A stretch of 60,344 nt of DNA. Source: an uncultured Cuneatibacter sp. GTDB lineage: Bacteria; Bacillota; Clostridia; Lachnospirales; Lachnospiraceae. Below are positions 1 to 7,795 of this stretch, in pieces. Where the stretch lies: positions 1 through 60,344 of the forward strand of contig CAKQHB010000018.1 in assembly GCA_934234215.1 (NCBI GenBank), written 5' to 3'. The position numbers and the translations under genes were made by a program. Under the pieces are notes generated by a model. The model had not been told where the DNA came from. It saw only the letters and a list, made by a program, of their open reading frames with translations, and did no database searches. Every line of letters begins with the position of its first letter. Positions within the stretch are counted from its first letter, which is position 1.

Positions 1-3
1 TGC

Positions 4-9
4 TGTCAA
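4..9 (-). promoter_or_regulatory. Possible second -35 box (TTGACA) at the window edge
   Basis: Read on the minus strand, a perfect TTGACA lies 66 bases beyond the -10 of the promoter at 75-103. The matching -10 would fall outside the window. Two tandem strong promoters pointing the same way are typical of rRNA operons, but the transcribed gene is not visible, so this is an inference. Confidence 0.45.
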
Positions 10-50
10 GCACTTTTTCCAAATCTTTTGGATCTCAGAAGTTTTTTGTT

Positions 51-65
51 GCCGCTCTCAGCGGC
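51..65 (-). other. Short GC-rich hairpin in leader
   Basis: GCCGCT and AGCGGC form a perfect 6-bp stem with a 3-nt loop, about 10 bases downstream of the -10 box at 75-80. It is not followed by a T-run in the minus direction, so it is not an obvious terminator. It would lie at the 5' end of a transcript from the promoter at 75-103. Confidence 0.5.
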
Positions 66-74
66 GACTCGTAT

Positions 75-103
75 ATACTATCACTCTCGGTCCCAAATGT
101 CAA
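75..103 (-). promoter_or_regulatory. Strong sigma-A-type promoter leaving the window
   Basis: On the minus strand TTGACA (98-103) and TAGTAT (75-80) are separated by exactly 17 bases. The promoter starts 10 bases past the stop codon of the histidine kinase and fires to the left, out of the window. With the second TTGACA at 4-9 it suggests a tandem-promoter, highly expressed unit, perhaps an rRNA or tRNA operon. Confidence 0.65.
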
Positions 104-112
104 CACTTTTTT

Positions 113-1627
113 TCAACTTTTTTCATCTTTTTCTAAAGTAAACCAAAATGCGACTCCATCTTCCTCATTATAGACACCATACTGCTGTTTCATAGACTCC
201 ATAATCGCTTTTACGATGGACAAACCAATTCCACTGCCGCCATACGCTCTTGTTCTCGCTTTATCTACTTTATAGAACTTCTCCCACAGATGTTCCAGAT
301 CTGCCTGTGGGATTGGTTTACCGGTATTATGCACGGTGATCCGCACCTGATGTGTCTCCTCCAGACACTCCTGCTCGATCTGAATCCGCTTTTCCCCATC
401 CAGATGATTGCGCGCATTGCTCAGATAGTTTGTCAGCACTTCCTCGACACGGAACGTATCGCCCCATGCATAGATCTCCTGCTGCGGCTCAAATGTCACC
501 TTCGCACCAGCCTCTTTCATCAGCAGCTCCGAAGACTTCAGCATCCCCTGTATCATCTCTGTCAGGTTGAACCTGCTCAACTCTACCATCTTCTCCTGCT
601 CTTCCATCTGATCCAGCATAATCAACTGTTTTACCATACGGCTCATTCGAGATGCTTCATCTATAATCACATCACAATACTCATTGCGGCTCTCCTCGTC
701 CTCTGCAATGCCATCCTTCAAACCTTCGGCATAGCCCTGGACAAGCGCCAGTGGCGTCTTCAACTCATGAGACACATTCGACAAGAACTCTCGGCGCATC
801 CGATCGATCTCATCTTTCTTTTCAATATCCTTCTGTAATTCCAGATTCGCACTCTTCAACTCCGAAACTGCCTGTTCCAGCTTTTCGGACATCCGGTTCA
901 TATTATTCCCCAAAATACCAATTTCATTCCGATCATGTCCCTGATATCTGGTCTCAAAATCCAAATCTCCCATACGCTCCGAGATTGCAGACAATTCCAT
1001 AATCGGGCGAGCGATCCTTTTTGTGACTAAGAATGCAACGACTGCACTGACGAAGATTCCTGCAATTCCGATGTAAAAAAAGAAACGGCTGGCAATGTTC
1101 ACATTTTCCCGCATTGCAACAAGGGGAAAGGAAATAATATATGGCTGGTATTCTCCGTTTTCCGGAAGGAAGCCCAAGCACTCCAGATAACTGCTCTTTG
1201 TGCTGTTGTCATAAACGCAGTACACAACGTGCTCGCTGTCCCGCTCCACTTCTTTTATTTGCAATGTTTCAGACTCGGTACCGCTGTCCGCAAACAGAAA
1301 CTCCCGCAAATGGCGCACCAGCCTCGTTGTCTCCGTTCTAGTGGAATATGCAGTTGTTCCATTGCTTCCCAAAATCAAAAAAGCCATGTTGTTCTTTTCT
1401 GCGATCCCGATTACGTCCTGTATTTTCTCCTGATCTGTCGCGTCTTCATCAGTCCAGATCGATTCAAACTGAATTCTTTTTTCGGACATATTCTTTTTTT
1501 GCTGTTTGAAATAAAACGGCTCCAGCAAAAAAGAGAAGCTGCACCAGAACAGCACAACAATTGCTGCCATCACGCCAGCAAATAGGATCGTATATTTCCA
1601 CTGAATAGAACCATGCCTTTTCATCAT
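113..1627 (-). CDS. Membrane sensor histidine kinase
   Basis: A 504-residue sensor kinase. Transmembrane helices lie at about residues 12-36 and 180-203 and enclose a roughly 140-residue extracytoplasmic sensor region. A HAMP linker follows (about 204-257), then the phosphoacceptor His287 in NVSHELKTP, the N-box around 400-407 (NYLSNARN) and the ATP-lid glycines in GGSGIGLS (463-470). It should phosphorylate the response regulator encoded 7 bases upstream. The extracytoplasmic part shows no domain I recognise, so the signal is unknown; relatives of this layout often sense cell-wall stress. Two ATGs are adjacent and the first is used here. No terminator follows; a promoter begins directly after the stop codon. 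Confidence 0.93.
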   Translation of the reverse strand: MMKRHGSIQWKYTILFAGVMAAIVVLFWCSFSFLLEPFYFKQQKKNMSEKRIQFESIWTDEDATDQEKIQDVIGIAEKNNMAFLILGSNGTTAYSTRTETTRLVRHLREFLFADSGTESETLQIKEVERDSEHVVYCVYDNSTKSSYLECLGFLPENGEYQPYIISFPLVAMRENVNIASRFFFYIGIAGIFVSAVVAFLVTKRIARPIMELSAISERMGDLDFETRYQGHDRNEIGILGNNMNRMSEKLEQAVSELKSANLELQKDIEKKDEIDRMRREFLSNVSHELKTPLALVQGYAEGLKDGIAEDEESRNEYCDVIIDEASRMSRMVKQLIMLDQMEEQEKMVELSRFNLTEMIQGMLKSSELLMKEAGAKVTFEPQQEIYAWGDTFRVEEVLTNYLSNARNHLDGEKRIQIEQECLEETHQVRITVHNTGKPIPQADLEHLWEKFYKVDKARTRAYGGSGIGLSIVKAIMESMKQQYGVYNEEDGVAFWFTLEKDEKS

Positions 1628-1634
1628 CTTATCC

Positions 1635-2321
1635 TTACGCTTTCTGTTCTTCTACCTCGAATTTATATCCCATCCCCCAGATAGTATGAATATAATTCTG
1701 ACAATCGCCCAGTTTACTTCTCAATTTCTTTACATGGGTATCAATCGTTCTGGCATCGCCAAAATAATCATAGTTCCAGACATGATTCAAAATCTTTTCT
1801 CTCGACAATGCAATCCCCTGATTTTCGATAAAATACGTCAGCAATTCAAATTCTTTGTAACTCAGCTCGATTTCTTTTCCATCTACCCGCACGCTGTGCG
1901 CACTCTTATCCAGCTCGATTTTTCCTGCACGCATTACTTCAGATGTAGCACTGGAATTTCTGCGCAAAATCGCTTCAATTCTGGCAACCAGCAGCTTCGG
2001 GCTAAACGGCTTTGTGACATAATCATCCGCTCCTGCTGCAAATCCCTGCATCTCATCCTGCTCTTCGCCCTTTGCAGTCAGCATAATCACCGGCACCTGC
2101 GAATACTCCCGTATCGTTTTCAGTACCTCCCAACCGTCCATCTTTGGCATCATGACATCCAAAATTACAAGATCGAAATTTTTTTCCTGAAAAAAGATCG
2201 TGATTGCTTCCTCTCCGTCCGCCGCCTCGACAACATCCATATCATTTTTCACAAGAAAATCCTTCACTAATTTTCTCATTCTAGCTTCATCGTCTACCAC
2301 AAGAATTCTCTTTTTGTTCAT
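1635..2321 (-). CDS. OmpR/PhoB-family response regulator
   Basis: A 228-residue DNA-binding response regulator. The receiver domain carries the acidic pair Asp10-Asp11, the phosphoacceptor Asp55 (LVILDVMMP), Thr82 and Lys104 (VTKPF). A winged-helix domain follows from about 130 to the end, with the familiar RTIDTHVKKLR recognition-helix stretch and GMGYKF ending. It is the first gene of a two-gene unit with the histidine kinase. I chose the second ATG because GGAGAG sits at proper distance before it; an in-frame ATG 12 bases upstream has its purine run immediately abutting. The target genes are not evident from the sequence. Confidence 0.94.
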   Translation of the reverse strand: MNKKRILVVDDEARMRKLVKDFLVKNDMDVVEAADGEEAITIFFQEKNFDLVILDVMMPKMDGWEVLKTIREYSQVPVIMLTAKGEEQDEMQGFAAGADDYVTKPFSPKLLVARIEAILRRNSSATSEVMRAGKIELDKSAHSVRVDGKEIELSYKEFELLTYFIENQGIALSREKILNHVWNYDYFGDARTIDTHVKKLRSKLGDCQNYIHTIWGMGYKFEVEEQKA

Positions 2322-2477
2322 GTCTCTCTCCATTCTCCGTCATTCTTCGAAATGCATCGTTCCGAAAGGCACATTTTTATTTCGTTAGTATATCAATCAA
2401 ATATGTTCGAACTGTGATCAGCATTCTTTTTCTTTTTGCATATCCTGTTCTAAAGACGTCTTTTTCAAAAAGGTATT

Positions 2478-2732
2478 ATGAAAACTGCCATCTATTGTTC
2501 CCTGCAACGCCCGGATTCTCTGTTTCCCCTGGAAATTCCACCAGCTCTGCTCTCTGCGCTCCGTCATCCGCCTCATTCTCTCTCCGACTTGTTTGCCATC
2601 TATGTCGATGACTCGCCAGATACTTTTTCGATGGATGCTCCTGCCTTTCAGAGAATGCTCCGCGATTTTTCTGCTGGATATTTTGAGTCTGTCTTTTTCT
2701 GCCTAAGTACCCCGCAGACAGATCTCACCTGA
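2478..2732 (+). CDS. Small protein resembling a decayed serine-recombinase N-terminal domain
   Basis: An 84-residue frame on its own strand between two minus-strand genes. It starts MKTAIYC and carries YVDDS, then DAPAFQRMLRDFSAG and a closing CLSTPQ, matching in order the conserved landmarks of resolvase/invertase catalytic domains (AIYCRxS, YxDDG, RPAFQRMLxDxxxG, LSRxxRD). The usual Arg and nucleophilic Ser of the YCRxS motif read Ser and Gln here, and the frame stops where the second arginine motif would begin. It is thus either a catalytically dead, co-opted domain or the relic of a larger recombinase. The ribosome site (AAGG, 4-5 bases away) is weak. A 12-bp palindrome (2452-2463) lies 14 bases upstream of the start. 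Confidence 0.45.
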   Translation: MKTAIYCSLQRPDSLFPLEIPPALLSALRHPPHSLSDLFAIYVDDSPDTFSMDAPAFQRMLRDFSAGYFESVFFCLSTPQTDLT

Positions 2733-2747
2733 TCCTTTCTCCGGAAA

Positions 2748-2789
2748 GCAAAAAGCAGGCGGACATCCATTTTTCGGACGCCGCCTGCT
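2748..2789 (-). terminator. Terminator of pgi
   Basis: AGCAGGCGG (2754-2762) pairs with CCGCCTGCT (2781-2789), with further partial pairing inside the 18-nt loop. On the minus strand the stem is followed by TTTT and a further T-rich stretch. It lies 19 bases past the pgi stop codon. Confidence 0.8.
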
Positions 2790-2808
2790 AATCTCACTTA
2801 TCTTATAT

Positions 2809-4155
2809 TTACAGTCTCTTTAACAGGCGTTCTCTTTCCTCTTCATAGCCAGGTTTTCCAAGCAGAGCAAACATATTCTTCTTGTAGCTCTCTACACCAG
2901 GCTGGTTAAACGGATTTACACCTAAAATATATCCGCTGACACCACAGGCAAACTCATAGAAATAGAACAGCTGTCCCAGATAAAATGCGTTCTGCTCCGG
3001 AACAGAAACGGTCAGGTTCGGAACATTACCATCGGTATGTGCCAGAATCGTACCATTCATCGCAGACTTGTTAATGAAATCTACGCTCTTACCAGCCAGA
3101 TAGTTCAAACCATCCAAATCAACCGGCTCTTCCTCCAGAATAATCTCCTCAACCGGCTTCTCAATGCTGATAACCGTCTCAAACATCACTCTGGAACCGT
3201 CCTGAATAAACTGTCCCATAGAATGAAGGTCTGTTGTCAAATCCACACTTGCCGGGAATAATCCCTTCTGATCCTTGCCTTCGCTCTCGCCAAACAGCTG
3301 CTTCCACCACTCTGATACATAGTGCAGACTCGGCTCATAGTTTGCGGTAATCTCTACAGACTTGCCCTTGCGAAGCATGATGTTACGCAGTGCTGCATAC
3401 TTCAGAGAATCGTTCTCCTCAAACGGCGCGTTCAGCGCATTCTCTCTTGCACTGGCTGCGCCAGCCATCAGAGCATCAATATCTGCTCCGCTGACTGCAA
3501 TAGGCAGCAGACCAACTGCAGTTAAAACGGAGAATCTGCCTCCTACATCATCCGGAACAACAAAGGTCTCGTAACCTTCCTCGGTAGCCAAATTTTTCAG
3601 GGCTCCTCTTGCCTTATCTGTTGTTGCATAAATACGGCGAGCTGCTTCCTCCTTGCCATACTTTTCTTCCAGCATCTTCTTAAAGATACGGAATGCGATT
3701 GCGGGCTCTGTCGTTGTACCGGACTTAGAAATGATATTTACAGAAAAGTCCTTATCCTTCAGAACATCCCGCAGCTGACTTACATAAGTACTGCTGATGC
3801 TGTTTCCGACATAATAAATCTCAGGAGCCTTTCTCTGCTCCTTCGTCAGACAGTTAAAGAAATTATGATTCAGGAACTCATTCGCTGCTCTTGCTCCCAG
3901 ATAAGAACCCCCAATACCGATCACAAGCAAAACATCGGAATCCGACTGAATCTTCTGTGCTGCCTTCTTAATGCGGTCAAACTCTTCCTTATCGTAGTTT
4001 ACCGGAAGATCTACCCAACCAAGGAAGTCGTTGCCGGCGCCCTCACCGGACAGCAACAGCTCTTTCGCAGATTCTGCGATCTTGCTCATGCTCTGAACTT
4101 CTTCCTCGGAAACGAATGATGCTGCTTTGGAATAATCAAATGTTACCTTTGCCAT
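2809..4155 (-). CDS. pgi: Glucose-6-phosphate isomerase
   Basis: A 448-residue cytoplasmic enzyme interconverting glucose 6-phosphate and fructose 6-phosphate in glycolysis and gluconeogenesis. The length fits the short Firmicutes form. Visible family signatures are the phosphate-binding SKSGTTTEP segment near residue 145, GGRFSVLTAVGLLP near 206, the glutamate region FGESEGKDQKG and the C-terminal NPFNQPGVESYKK with the catalytic lysine. AAAAAGGAG precedes the ATG. It is a single-gene unit with its own promoter (4249-4277) and terminator (2748-2789). Confidence 0.97.
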   Translation of the reverse strand: MAKVTFDYSKAASFVSEEEVQSMSKIAESAKELLLSGEGAGNDFLGWVDLPVNYDKEEFDRIKKAAQKIQSDSDVLLVIGIGGSYLGARAANEFLNHNFFNCLTKEQRKAPEIYYVGNSISSTYVSQLRDVLKDKDFSVNIISKSGTTTEPAIAFRIFKKMLEEKYGKEEAARRIYATTDKARGALKNLATEEGYETFVVPDDVGGRFSVLTAVGLLPIAVSGADIDALMAGAASARENALNAPFEENDSLKYAALRNIMLRKGKSVEITANYEPSLHYVSEWWKQLFGESEGKDQKGLFPASVDLTTDLHSMGQFIQDGSRVMFETVISIEKPVEEIILEEEPVDLDGLNYLAGKSVDFINKSAMNGTILAHTDGNVPNLTVSVPEQNAFYLGQLFYFYEFACGVSGYILGVNPFNQPGVESYKKNMFALLGKPGYEEERERLLKRL

Positions 4156-4248
4156 AACGCTTCTCCTTTTTCGAAGCGGTCCCCCTGACCATACTCCGAT
4201 CTTTTTTCCATAAAAGCCGCTCTGTCGAGTCTGACTTTTTCTTGTTTT

Positions 4249-4277
4249 ATTATAACGAACTTGTTCACCAGAATCAA
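4249..4277 (-). promoter_or_regulatory. Promoter of pgi
   Basis: On the minus strand TTGATT (4272-4277) and TATAAT (4249-4254) are spaced by 17 bases. The transcript would have a leader of about 85 bases before pgi. No riboswitch-like structure was recognised in that leader. Confidence 0.75.
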
Positions 4278-4314
4278 GTCATTTGCCCTTTTTCTGACAA
4301 AAATCTAACGGTTT

Positions 4315-5004
4315 TCATTCCAAATATTCCTGCAAAATATCTTCGATCAAACGGCTCTCTTCTTCCGTCAAAACTCTCTTTTTCTTTTTTGGAAGCTCCT
4401 TCTTCTCTTCTGTCACAGAAGTTGCCGCAATCTGCGGCTGCGCATCCGTCTCCTGCTCCTCTGGTTTTTCTTCCACCCGCCTGTTGATCCGTCCTCTCTG
4501 CAAGTGTGTCGCACACAGATTCACCAGATAATCCTCCAGATAAACAGACAGGCGCTCCTGCCGCCTCTTCACATCATATCCACGATAGAAGAACAGCATC
4601 GTCAAAAAAAGCAGCACTGTCCCGCTTCCATACAAAACTGCCGCCTGACGTTCATTCAAAAACCAGCAACCACTGGCGGCAAGACCTCCTGCCAAAAGCT
4701 CCACAAGCAGCATCTGCTCCGACAACCGGATCCATGTCGTCAGACGCACTCCAAACAGTTTCAACTGATCTGTCTGTTTTTGAACAAAAACTGTCTGCCC
4801 CACGCCTTCTTCTTTGAGCTGGCACAGGTTTTCAAAACGATTCTTCATCTGCTGCAGCGCTTTATTTTTGCTGTTTTTCCCTTTTGCGATCTGCGTTGTC
4901 ATATGCCGCAGCCCACAGGAAGCCAGATAACGAAATAAAATCCCGACTACTCCAAGCCCTGCGAGCGCATAGAGTCCATTTCCAGCAACAAGCCATTCCA
5001 ACAT
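4315..5004 (-). CDS. Membrane protein of unknown function
   Basis: A 229-residue protein I do not recognise. One hydrophobic helix lies near residues 8-28 and a hairpin of two near 89-132; between them is a basic, soluble 55-residue stretch. After residue 135 the chain is soluble and strongly charged, with a Lys/Glu-rich segment ending in EEESRLIEDILQEYLE, likely a cytoplasmic helix. GGAG with an 8-base gap precedes the ATG. It sits between pgi and mtnN, all on the minus strand; pgi has a separate promoter. Similar small membrane proteins occur in Lachnospiraceae genomes, but I cannot assign a role. Confidence 0.75.
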   Translation of the reverse strand: MLEWLVAGNGLYALAGLGVVGILFRYLASCGLRHMTTQIAKGKNSKNKALQQMKNRFENLCQLKEEGVGQTVFVQKQTDQLKLFGVRLTTWIRLSEQMLLVELLAGGLAASGCWFLNERQAAVLYGSGTVLLFLTMLFFYRGYDVKRRQERLSVYLEDYLVNLCATHLQRGRINRRVEEKPEEQETDAQPQIAATSVTEEKKELPKKKKRVLTEEESRLIEDILQEYLE

Positions 5005-5088
5005 AGTATGTACTCCTTTCTGTTTCCAGTTTTTACATCTGGACTATAACAGAAAGAAATCCTACTGTCCGCAGTGATTCATCGCAAA

Positions 5089-5790
5089 TTACGCTTCTTT
5101 ATAACAGCGAACCATCTCTTCCATAAGACGAACTGAATTTACAATCGCCTGTGCTTCAAACTCCTCGTAATCCATCGATGCACTGTCATCTGCCTTATCT
5201 GAAATCGCACGAATTACCAGATACGGGATCTGATTCAGATAAGCTGCCTGTGCGATTGCCGCACCTTCCATCTCGGTACAAGATCCTGCAAAAGTCTCAA
5301 TCAGCCATGCTTTTTTTGTAGCCTCTGAGACGAACTGATCTCCGCTGACAACGCGTCCGGGGAATGTCTGAATCTCCGGATTCACGCGGCTGCAACAGTC
5401 CTTTGCCAGCTCTAAAAGCTTCTGATCTGCCGGAAATGCTGTGATCTTCATACCAGGCACCTGACCCGGATTGTATCCAAATACGGTTGCATCCATATCA
5501 TGCTGCACTGCATCTGTAGACAGTACGATATCTCCGATATTGATTTCCGCCCGCAAGGAACCTGCAACACCAGTATTCACAATTCCGGACACCTGAAAAA
5601 CATCTGCAAGGATCTGCGTACACATTCCTGCGTTTACTTTTCCGATTCCACTCTGCACAACGACAACTTCTTTTCCCTGCAAAACGCCCTGATAAAAAGA
5701 CATTCCGGCACGCTCTGTCACCGATACGTCTGTCATATGTGCTTTTAATGTTGCTACTTCCTGTTCCATCGCTCCAATAATTCCAAGCAT
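5089..5790 (-). CDS. mtnN: 5'-methylthioadenosine/S-adenosylhomocysteine nucleosidase
   Basis: A 233-residue cytoplasmic nucleosidase that cleaves adenine from methylthioadenosine and S-adenosylhomocysteine, feeding methionine salvage and the activated methyl cycle. The N-terminal GIIGAMEQEV carries the first catalytic glutamate, GVAGSL forms the phosphate-site-like loop, CTEMEGAAIAQ holds the substrate-binding Glu, and AISDKAD the catalytic Asp. Length matches the family. GAGG with a suitable gap precedes the ATG. The gene is divergent from the TSCPD-murG pair. No luxS lies nearby. Confidence 0.95.
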   Translation of the reverse strand: MLGIIGAMEQEVATLKAHMTDVSVTERAGMSFYQGVLQGKEVVVVQSGIGKVNAGMCTQILADVFQVSGIVNTGVAGSLRAEINIGDIVLSTDAVQHDMDATVFGYNPGQVPGMKITAFPADQKLLELAKDCCSRVNPEIQTFPGRVVSGDQFVSEATKKAWLIETFAGSCTEMEGAAIAQAAYLNQIPYLVIRAISDKADDSASMDYEEFEAQAIVNSVRLMEEMVRCYKEA

Positions 5791-5917
5791 GTATTTTCCT
5801 CATTTCTTTTTTTCCGGGAACTATCTGGTTTTTCTCCGGATTCTATGTTACAATATGCGCAGCTCTCCATACGGCCGAGCGTTTATCATTATACCAAATT
5901 TTCAGGAGGTTACAACC

Positions 5918-6166
5918 ATGACTTATAAAACAACAGGAACCTGCGCACGCGCCATTGATTTCGAAGTCGTTGACAACCAGGTACATAACGTCCAGTTTCA
6001 GGGCGGATGCAGCGGAAACACACAGGGTGTTGCCCGTCTCGTAGAGGGAATGCCGGTAGACGAAGCGATTCGTCGCCTTGAGGGAATCCGCTGTGGCATG
6101 AAGCCCACTTCATGTCCTGATCAGCTGGCAACTGCTCTGAAGAAATATCTTGCAGCAGAGGCTTGA
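5918..6166 (+). CDS. TSCPD-domain protein (TIGR03905-like)
   Basis: An 82-residue small protein. It contains four cysteines, including GGCSGN near residue 30 and the signature TSCPDQL near 64-70, which define the TSCPD domain. The same domain forms the C-terminus of some vitamin-B12-dependent ribonucleotide reductases; the stand-alone version has no proven function, although the cysteines suggest metal binding or redox chemistry. The start is set by a full AGGAGGT box 8 bases before the ATG. It is followed after 16 bases by murG and is probably co-transcribed with it. Confidence 0.85.
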   Translation: MTYKTTGTCARAIDFEVVDNQVHNVQFQGGCSGNTQGVARLVEGMPVDEAIRRLEGIRCGMKPTSCPDQLATALKKYLAAEA

Positions 6167-6182
6167 GTAAGGGGCATTCGTC

Positions 6183-7244
6183 ATGAAAAAAATCGTTCTT
6201 ACCGGCGGCGGAACCGCTGGACATGTCACACCTAACATCGCATTGCTTCCCGGTCTTCGCGAAGCTGGTTACGATATTCTCTATATCGGCTCCTACGAAG
6301 GCATGGAGAAAAATCTGATTCAGGCGGAAGGTGTTGCTTACCGCGGCATCGCTACCGGAAAGTTTCGTCGTTATTTTAGCTTAAAGAATCTGACCGATCC
6401 GTTTCGTGTTATCAAAGGTTACTTCGAAGCGAGGAAGTATATCCGCGAATATCAGCCGGATGTTGTCTTCTCCAAGGGCGGCTTCGTCGCTGTCCCGGTC
6501 GTACTTGCCGCTGGAAGACAGCACGTTCCGGTTATCATCCACGAGTCCGATATGACTCCCGGTCTTGCAAACAAGATTTGTATGCATTCCGCATCCAAGA
6601 TCTGCTGTAACTTCCCAGAGACATTAAAATCTCTTCCAGCAGACAAAGCTGTTCTGTCCGGCTCCCCCATTCGAAAAGAGCTTCTCTCCGGAAGCCGTCT
6701 GGAGGGACTCCGCTTCACCGGTCTCTCTGCGGAAAAGCCCATTCTTCTTATGATTGGCGGCAGCACTGGCTCTGTGGTGATCAACAATGCGCTCCGCAGC
6801 ATACTCCCGGATCTATTAAAAGAATTCCAGGTTATCCATCTCTGCGGAAAAGGACGTCTGGACCACTCTCTCGATCATCTTGAGGGATATGTACAGTATG
6901 AGTACATCAGCAAAGAGCTGAAAGATCTGATGGCAGCCGCTGATATCGTGCTCTCCCGTGCCGGTGCAAATGCAATCTGTGAGCTTTTGGCGCTGCATAA
7001 GCCGAACATTCTTGTTCCGCTGTCCGCTGCAGTCAGCCGTGGCGACCAGATTTTAAACGCTCGCTCTTTTGAATCTCAGGGATTCTCCTATGTGCTGGAA
7101 GAAGAGCAGATGAATGCTGCGACTCTTCTGGATGCGATTCACACTGTTTACAACAAACAGGATACTTACCGCAAAAACATGGAAAGCAGTTCCCTGTCAA
7201 ACGGCGTCGATGTCGTATTAAAGCTCATCCAGGAGCTTTCCTGA
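6183..7244 (+). CDS. murG: MurG-type UDP-GlcNAc:lipid I transferase
   Basis: A 353-residue peripheral membrane glycosyltransferase that adds GlcNAc to undecaprenyl-pyrophosphoryl-MurNAc-pentapeptide, making lipid II. It opens with the nucleotide-fold loop LTGGGTAGHVTPN; the second domain carries GGSTGS and SRAGANAICELLALHKPNILVPL, the UDP-GlcNAc-binding signature. Length is normal. It is unusual in being outside a dcw division cluster and paired with a TSCPD gene, so the genome may hold another murG. An AAGGGG box precedes the ATG by 8 bases. Transcription ends at the hairpin at 7261-7303. Confidence 0.93.
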   Translation: MKKIVLTGGGTAGHVTPNIALLPGLREAGYDILYIGSYEGMEKNLIQAEGVAYRGIATGKFRRYFSLKNLTDPFRVIKGYFEARKYIREYQPDVVFSKGGFVAVPVVLAAGRQHVPVIIHESDMTPGLANKICMHSASKICCNFPETLKSLPADKAVLSGSPIRKELLSGSRLEGLRFTGLSAEKPILLMIGGSTGSVVINNALRSILPDLLKEFQVIHLCGKGRLDHSLDHLEGYVQYEYISKELKDLMAAADIVLSRAGANAICELLALHKPNILVPLSAAVSRGDQILNARSFESQGFSYVLEEEQMNAATLLDAIHTVYNKQDTYRKNMESSSLSNGVDVVLKLIQELS

Positions 7245-7260
7245 TTTTCTGTAGTTTACA

Positions 7261-7303
7261 AAAAGTCTCTGTCACCGCGTCTTCGCAATGACAGAGACTT
7301 TTT
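7261..7303. terminator. Bidirectional terminator between murG and the HIT gene
   Basis: AAAAGTCTCTGTCA (7261-7274) is fully complementary to TGACAGAGACTTTT (7289-7302) around a 14-nt loop. T-runs follow the stem in both directions, so it can end murG transcription from the left and the rhomboid-HIT transcript from the right. Confidence 0.9.
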
Positions 7304-7336
7304 CTTTCCTCCGGATGGATTCTTTCTATCCCGGAT

Positions 7337-7747
7337 TTATAAATTCTCCCGGATGCAGGCTGCTGTTTTCTGCAGTTCTTCCTGTTCCGCACTTCCCGGT
7401 ACCCATGTTACCATCTCCGGACCGCCCTCATAACGCGGAATCACATGCATATGGAAGTGAAAAACAGTCTGTCCTGCACTCAGTCCATTGTTCTGCACCA
7501 GATTAAAGCCTGTGCATCCAAGTCCCTTCTTCATTGCTGTTCCGATTTTTGCTCCTAACGGCAGCACTTTTGCTGCTACCTCCTCTGACAGTTCCGTAAC
7601 ATCTGCAAAATGTCTCTTCGGCAGGATCAATGCGTGACCCTTTGCAGCGGGGCCGAGATCCAGAATAACACGAAACGTGTCATCCTCATATACCGTTGCA
7701 GACGGGATTTCTCCAGCAGCAATTTTACAAAAAATACAGTCTTCCAT
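7337..7747 (-). CDS. HIT-family nucleotide hydrolase
   Basis: A 136-residue histidine-triad protein of the Hint branch, cytoplasmic, that hydrolyses nucleoside phosphoramidates or related phosphoesters. The N-terminal CIFCKIAAGEIPS with its zinc-type cysteines and the catalytic HFHMHVIPRY motif (H-x-H-x-H) near residue 110 are clear. GGAGG precedes the ATG. It lies 48 bases after the rhomboid gene and ahead of a strong terminator, so it may be the last gene of the long Tad transcript, though the functional link would be incidental. Confidence 0.94.
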   Translation of the reverse strand: MEDCIFCKIAAGEIPSATVYEDDTFRVILDLGPAAKGHALILPKRHFADVTELSEEVAAKVLPLGAKIGTAMKKGLGCTGFNLVQNNGLSAGQTVFHFHMHVIPRYEGGPEMVTWVPGSAEQEELQKTAACIRENL

Positions 7748-7795
7748 GATTCCTCCATTCCACAGACTTGCTGTTTGATCTCCAGCCTTCTGTGC

